Assembly (NCBI GenBank): GCA_017960065.1
Contig: JAGCZK010000090.1
Span: 1-6,910, forward strand
Reading direction: 5' to 3'
Length of the DNA stretch: 6,910 bases
From: Paludibacteraceae bacterium
Lineage (GTDB): Bacteria; Bacteroidota; Bacteroidia; Bacteroidales; Paludibacteraceae
Below the pieces are notes generated by a model that saw only the letters and a list, made by a program, of their open reading frames with translations, ran no database searches and was not told the origin of the DNA. This document shows positions 5,284 through 6,910 of the stretch, piece by piece; positions within the stretch are counted from its first letter, which is position 1, and every line of letters starts with the position of its first letter. Both the position numbers and the translations under genes were made by a program.

Positions 5284-6910
5284 TTATTTTTTAGGCGACA
5301 CACGACGCAACACAAAGGCCGAGCGCGACGGAATGTAGAGTTTGATCCACTCCTTGTCGCCGCCGTCTTCGGCCGGCATCGTAAAGTGATGCACCGATTC
5401 GTCTTCGAGGCCGAAACCGCCGTATTTGGGCGAGTCGGTATTGAGCACCATCTCGTATTCGCCCTTATCGACCAGAATTCCGTAGTCGGTATAAGACTTG
5501 AAGGGATGGAAATTGAAGACAAACAGCAAATCCTCGCGGCCGTAGCACAACACCTGGTCGCCCGAGTTGTCGAGGTACTTGTAGAGCATCGTGGCCTGAT
5601 AATGGGGCTTGGACGTAATCAGGTGAACCATATCGCGGTCGAAGGCGGCCAGATTTTCGTAGAGACAGTCTTCGCGATCGACCAAATCCCACTGCCGGCG
5701 GGCGTATTTGTACGACCAGCCGTTTCCGTCGCGCGGAAAATCGATCCATTCGGGATGGCCGAATTCGTTGCCCATAAAGTTGAGGTAGCCGCCGTTGATG
5801 GTCGAGGCGGTAATCAGTCGGATCATCTTGTGCAAGGCCAGGCCGCGGTCCACCATGTAGGTGGTGTTGCCCTTTTGCATGTGCCAGTACATGTCGGCGT
5901 CAATCAGGCGGAAGATGATGGTTTTGTCGCCCACCAAGGCCTGGTCGTGGCTTTCGGCATAGCTGATGGTCTTTTCGTCGTAGCGGCGGTTGGTCAGGTC
6001 CCAGTACAAATGGCCGGGTTTCCAGTTTTCGTCTGAAAATTCCTTGATGTACTTGATCCAGAGGTCTGGAATGCCCATGGCCATGCGGTAGTCGAATCCC
6101 AAGCCGCCGTCTTCGTATTTGCTGGCCAAGCCCGGCATGCCGCTCATTTCTTCGGCAATGGTGATGGCATCGGGGTTCACCTCATGAATCAGCAGGTTGG
6201 CCAGGGTCAGGTAGCAGATGGCGTCGCCGTCCTGGTTGCCGTTGTAATAGTCGCCGTAACCGCTAAACGCCTCGCCAAGCCCGTGGCTGTAATACAGCAT
6301 GGAGGTGACGCCGTCGAAGCGGAATCCGTCGAAATGGTATTCGTCGAGCCAGTACTTGCAGTTGGACAGCAAGAAGTGGATCACTTCGTTTTTGCCATAG
6401 TTGAAGCAGAGCGAATCCCAAGCCGGGTGCTCGCGCTTGTCGTCACCGTAGAAGTACAAGTCGCCCGTGCCGTCAAAGCAGCCCAAGCCTTCAACCTCGT
6501 TCTTCACTGCATGGGAGTGGACGATATCCATAATGACGGCAACGCCTTGAGCATGAGCATCATCAATGAGGTGTTTCAACTCCTCGGGGGTGCCGAAACG
6601 CGACGAGGCGGCATAGAAACTCGATACATGGTAGCCGAACGAACCGTAATAGGGATGCTCCTGAATCGCCATAATCTGGATGGCATTGTAGCCGTCGGCA
6701 ACGATGCGCGGCAGCACATTGACACGGAACTCCTCATAGGAGCCCACGCCCTCACGATTTTGCGCCATGCCGATATGGCACTCATAGATAAGCAACGGAC
6801 GGGTGGTCGGCACAAACTTCTTCACCTTGAACTCGTAGGTTTCCTCTGGGGACCATACCTGGGCCGAGAAGATATAGGTCTTCTCGTCCTGGACCACGCG
6901 CGTGGCATCA
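5284..6910 (-). CDS. glgB: 1,4-alpha-glucan branching enzyme, GH13 subfamily 8-like (N-terminus off window)
   Basis: The enzyme cuts alpha-1,4 chains and re-attaches them by alpha-1,6 bonds, creating branches in glycogen. About 541 C-terminal residues are visible; the frame stays open to the right edge, so roughly the first 110-150 residues (N-terminal part of the CBM48-type module) are missing, and the GTG at 6897 is internal rather than a start. Counting from that codon, the GH13 barrel holds MDIVHSHA at 123-130, DGFRFDGVTSMLY at 190-202 with nucleophile Asp195, ITIAEEMSGMPG at 245-256 with acid/base Glu249, and YAESHDQALVGD at 313-324 with Asp318. YLNFMGNEFGHPEW (371-384), FNFHPFKSYTDY (461-472) and a C-terminal beta domain ending YIPSRSAFVLRR follow. 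Wording throughout is closer to eukaryotic GBE1-type enzymes than to E. coli GlgB. It is cytosolic and lies directly upstream of the prenyltransferase gene. Confidence 0.97.
   Translation of the reverse strand, partial: DATRVVQDEKTYIFSAQVWSPEETYEFKVKKFVPTTRPLLIYECHIGMAQNREGVGSYEEFRVNVLPRIVADGYNAIQIMAIQEHPYYGSFGYHVSSFYAASSRFGTPEELKHLIDDAHAQGVAVIMDIVHSHAVKNEVEGLGCFDGTGDLYFYGDDKREHPAWDSLCFNYGKNEVIHFLLSNCKYWLDEYHFDGFRFDGVTSMLYYSHGLGEAFSGYGDYYNGNQDGDAICYLTLANLLIHEVNPDAITIAEEMSGMPGLASKYEDGGLGFDYRMAMGIPDLWIKYIKEFSDENWKPGHLYWDLTNRRYDEKTISYAESHDQALVGDKTIIFRLIDADMYWHMQKGNTTYMVDRGLALHKMIRLITASTINGGYLNFMGNEFGHPEWIDFPRDGNGWSYKYARRQWDLVDREDCLYENLAAFDRDMVHLITSKPHYQATMLYKYLDNSGDQVLCYGREDLLFVFNFHPFKSYTDYGILVDKGEYEMVLNTDSPKYGGFGLEDESVHHFTMPAEDGGDKEWIKLYIPSRSAFVLRRVSPKK

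Noticed and set aside
5280..5522. N-terminal extension of the prenyltransferase frame up to an ATG at 5522
   Set aside because: Residues encoded here are a low-complexity, Arg/Ser/Thr-rich shadow of glgB and lack any GGGPS homology; the recognisable fold starts at about 5279.
4885..6036. 383-codon plus-strand open frame across the prenyltransferase and glgB genes
   Set aside because: It spans two clearly real minus-strand genes, is aligned with glgB codons, and shows no domain of its own.
1..6910. Search for a new multi-gene system, defence island, mobile element, CRISPR array or RNA gene
   Set aside because: Every stretch is accounted for by six familiar genes with gaps of at most about 25 nt; no repeats, transposase, integrase or structured RNA signatures were seen by eye.

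Overview
This looks like a piece of a Bacteroidota chromosome, probably order Bacteroidales, with fairly high GC and a C/G-rich third codon position. That assignment is inferred from several signs. Gene starts lack strong Shine-Dalgarno sites. The branching enzyme is of the eukaryote-like (GH13_8) type. A bacterial geranylgeranylglyceryl-phosphate-synthase family protein is present. The antiporter is of the NhaD/CitMHS_2 type common in that phylum. Genus cannot be decided from the sequence.

The plus strand, left half (1-4602), carries four tightly packed genes in one direction: the last codons of lepA (elongation factor 4), an NhaD-type Na+/H+ antiporter, purB (adenylosuccinate lyase) and a full-length MsbA-like ABC exporter half-transporter. 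Gaps are 24, 1 and 25 nt, so they are probably co-transcribed. The shared theme is housekeeping (translation, ion homeostasis, purine synthesis, lipid or drug export) rather than one pathway.

The minus strand, right half (4599-6910), carries a two-gene unit read leftwards: glgB (glycogen branching enzyme, its N-terminus beyond the right edge), then a PcrB/GGGP-synthase family TIM barrel whose likely GTG start lies 4 nt after the glgB stop. The unit converges on the ABC exporter gene, and the two stop codons share the tetranucleotide TTAA, so no intergenic terminator is possible.

No mobile element, CRISPR array, tRNA, rRNA or defence locus was seen, no non-coding stretch exceeds about 25 nt, and I found no evidence for an undescribed multi-gene system. 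The points most worth a second look are the GGGP-synthase homologue coupled to glgB, a nine-codon mini-ORF that links the purB stop to the ABC exporter start, and the shared TTAA stop. Long open frames antisense to the real genes come from near-absence of TTA, CTA and TCA codons.
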